A stretch of 5,688 bases of DNA, taken from Pseudomonadota bacterium. Lineage in GTDB: Bacteria; Pseudomonadota; Gammaproteobacteria; Burkholderiales; Ferrovaceae. The position numbers and the translations under genes are program-made. This document shows positions 4,785-5,688 of the stretch, piece by piece. A model generated the notes under the pieces. The model saw only the letters and a list, made by a program, of their open reading frames with translations, was not told the origin of the DNA and did not search any database. Position 1 is the first letter of the stretch, and every line of letters begins with the position of its first letter. The stretch is taken from assembly GCA_021828575.1 (NCBI GenBank), contig JAJZEL010000059.1, positions 1 to 5,688 on the forward strand, given 5' to 3'.

Positions 4785-5066
4785 CTATCCCGGACTCTGG
4801 TTTTTTTGTTCCGCCAGACCATCAATTTTCTGAGCCAGCAAAACGGCGTCCGGTCCGATCTTCTTGCCATCTGCATCGATGGTCACACTCACATAGGTCT
4901 TGCCAAAACTGAGGTTGGGATACAAGCCGACTTCTTCAGCCAGTTTGGCGACTGCGTCAAGAAACTGGCGAGTCATCCCATAGTTTTCAAACTCGAAACG
5001 TCGGGTAAGCATCGGCGGCAAATCCTGCCTCTGCCATTCAGGTGTCAAGTCGGAGTCATCATGCAT
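4785..5066 (-). CDS. acRAF: alpha-carboxysome Rubisco assembly factor (acRAF), pterin dehydratase-like
   Basis: acRAF is a small chaperone related to pterin-4a-carbinolamine dehydratase (PCD) that helps form IA Rubisco dimers and octamers. I place the start at ATG 5066, giving 93 residues (MHDDSDLTPEWQRQDLPPML...). An in-frame open stretch runs up to 5237 but lies inside the previous gene. The PCD fold is visible: a strand LTRRFEFENY (20-29), helix FLDAVAKLAEEVG (35-47), then YPNLSFGKTYVSVTI (49-63), and a last helix GPDAVLLAQKIDGLAEQ (71-87). The histidine cluster that catalyses dehydration in true PCDs (an H-x-H-H-P block before the central strand) is replaced by GLYPNLSFG, so dehydratase activity is not expected. 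The ATG overlaps the ferritin-like gene by eight bases, with AAAAGGA upstream as ribosome-binding site, so translation is probably coupled. Confidence 0.88.
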   Translation of the reverse strand: MHDDSDLTPEWQRQDLPPMLTRRFEFENYGMTRQFLDAVAKLAEEVGLYPNLSFGKTYVSVTIDADGKKIGPDAVLLAQKIDGLAEQKNQSPG

Positions 5067-5508
5067 AGCGCGGGTCCTTTTCCGGTAGTGAGGCTTCCAT
5101 TTTGCCAAGTTCTTCCAGATGACCCAACTCATCCCGCAATATCCCGGAAAAGAGTGCATGGTGCCGTGCGTCATTGACACGTGCGCAATAGGCCACGGCT
5201 TCTTCATACAAATGGATGGCATCCACTTCCAGACCACGAGCCACGAGAATCATCTCATGCAACGACCGTCCCAGCCTGACGGGCGGCAACTGGGTGGCAT
5301 TCGGCGCCACTCCGATCCTGAGCAAGGCATCGATCAGGCTTTGTACGTGGGCCAGTTCTTCCGTGACATCCTCACGAAAATGCGCACAATACCCTGACAT
5401 CTCCCAAATGTCGCAGAGACGGGATTGGGCCATGTACTGCTGTACCGCAGCCATTTCATGGCCCAAAGCCCGATTGAGATACCCTAACAGCCTTGGATCG
5501 ATCGCCAT
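5059..5508 (-). CDS. bacterioferritin-like di-iron protein of the carboxysome cluster
   Basis: This four-helix ferritin-like protein has 149 residues, close to bacterioferritin (about 155). The six di-iron ligands of bacterioferritin are at the same numbers as in the E. coli protein: Glu18 (GHE), Glu51 and His54 (EELAH), Glu94, Glu127 and His130 (DELGH). Position 52, the haem-ligating methionine of classical Bfr, is leucine here, so haem binding in the usual way is unlikely. It contains Cys32, Cys41 and Cys108. Bacterioferritin-like genes are regular members of cso clusters, but their role is unknown; iron storage or oxygen and redox chemistry near the shell is possible (inference). The start has a strong GGGAGGGG eight bases upstream. 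The stop overlaps the acRAF gene by eight bases. Confidence 0.88.
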   Translation of the reverse strand: MAIDPRLLGYLNRALGHEMAAVQQYMAQSRLCDIWEMSGYCAHFREDVTEELAHVQSLIDALLRIGVAPNATQLPPVRLGRSLHEMILVARGLEVDAIHLYEEAVAYCARVNDARHHALFSGILRDELGHLEELGKMEASLPEKDPRYA

Positions 5509-5530
5509 ATGACCAGCCCCTCCCAGTCAA

Positions 5531-5555
5531 GTTGTCATGTCAGTGACAACATGAC
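5531..5555 (-). repeat. alternative hairpins between csoS1 and the ferritin-like gene
   Basis: Two perfect seven-base dyads overlap: GTTGTCA (5531-5537) with TGACAAC (5544-5550), and GTCATGT (5534-5540) with ACATGAC (5549-5555). Only one can form at a time. On the transcript they sit just after the csoS1 stop and just before the ferritin-like ribosome-binding site, with no U-run. They are better placed for mRNA processing, stability or partial attenuation after the abundant shell message than for full termination (inference). Confidence 0.5.
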
Positions 5556-5559
5556 CTGG

Positions 5560-5688
5560 TCAGGCCACAGCAGCCGTGGTGGGCAGAATGTTTTCCACTT
5601 CGCTGTGAACGCGAGCAATGATGTGAGCTGCCACCAGGCCATCACCCACACGCTCGCATGCGTCAGCACCCGCACGCACTGCAGCGTT
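5560..5688 (-). CDS. csoS1: carboxysome shell hexamer protein CsoS1, C-terminal part
   Basis: Only the last 42 residues lie in the window; the gene begins beyond 5688. They read NAAVRAGADACERVGDGLVA followed by AHIIARVHSEVENILP and a short variable tail ending TTAAVA. This is nearly the textbook C-terminus of the CsoS1A/B/C BMC-domain proteins, which tile the facets of alpha-carboxysomes as hexamers with a small central pore. Cys11 of this fragment and the HIIARVHSEVE segment are conserved in the family. Which paralogue it is cannot be told from the fragment; the short tail argues against a CsoS1B-type C-terminal extension. Downstream genes on the same strand follow after about 51 bases that contain alternative hairpins. 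Confidence 0.95.
   Translation of the reverse strand, partial: NAAVRAGADACERVGDGLVAAHIIARVHSEVENILPTTAAVA

Noticed and set aside
5067..5237. Longer N-terminus for acRAF using the upstream open frame
   Set aside because: It would lie inside the ferritin-like gene, lacks PCD-fold similarity, and ATG 5066 has a ribosome-binding site and gives the normal family length.
1..5688. CRISPR array, rRNA, complete insertion sequence or replication origin
   Set aside because: No regularly spaced repeats, rRNA blocks, transposase with terminal repeats, or DnaA-box clusters were seen on reading both strands.

Overview
The window suggests a chemolithoautotrophic proteobacterium that fixes CO2 in alpha-carboxysomes (sulfur-, iron- or ammonia-oxidiser type). 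This rests on the right-hand third, which is the end of a cso carboxysome operon on the minus strand. No species can be named from the sequence.

Layout. Positions 1-847 (minus) hold most of queA, cut by the window edge. Positions 874-960 (plus) are a complete tRNA-Leu with anticodon CAA. Directly behind it lies the decayed start of a P4-type tyrosine integrase (1111-1291, with a stop codon and a frameshift), so this tRNA was once an integration site. From there to about 2970 the sequence reads as an accessory segment. It holds a classical short-chain dehydrogenase/reductase (SDR, minus), a divergent HxlR-family regulator (plus) with dyads and repeats between them, and two stretches in which I recognise no gene.

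Positions 2973-3877 (plus) form a fluoride-resistance unit. An extended -10 promoter leads into a fluoride (crcB-motif) riboswitch, then the FluC/CrcB fluoride channel, then a DUF190 PII-like protein. A small unrecognised reading frame (3874-4068) is coupled to the end of the DUF190 gene and runs into the 3' end of the carboxysome operon on the other strand.

Positions 5688 down to 3950 (minus) are the carboxysome unit, in transcription order: the C-terminus of a CsoS1 shell hexamer protein; a bacterioferritin-like protein that keeps all six di-iron ligands but lacks the haem-ligand methionine; an acRAF/PCD-like Rubisco assembly factor; the ParA-type ATPase McdA; and a very small, disordered McdB-like protein ending close to a tryptophan. 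The genes overlap or nearly touch, so they are probably co-transcribed. Together they build the shell, assemble Rubisco and space carboxysomes along the nucleoid; the role of the ferritin-like protein is not established.

I see no clearly new multi-gene system. The points most worth following are the 61-residue McdB candidate, the convergent overlap of a small unknown frame with it, the fluoride aptamer with competing helices, the haem-less ferritin, and the relic integration site at tRNA-Leu.
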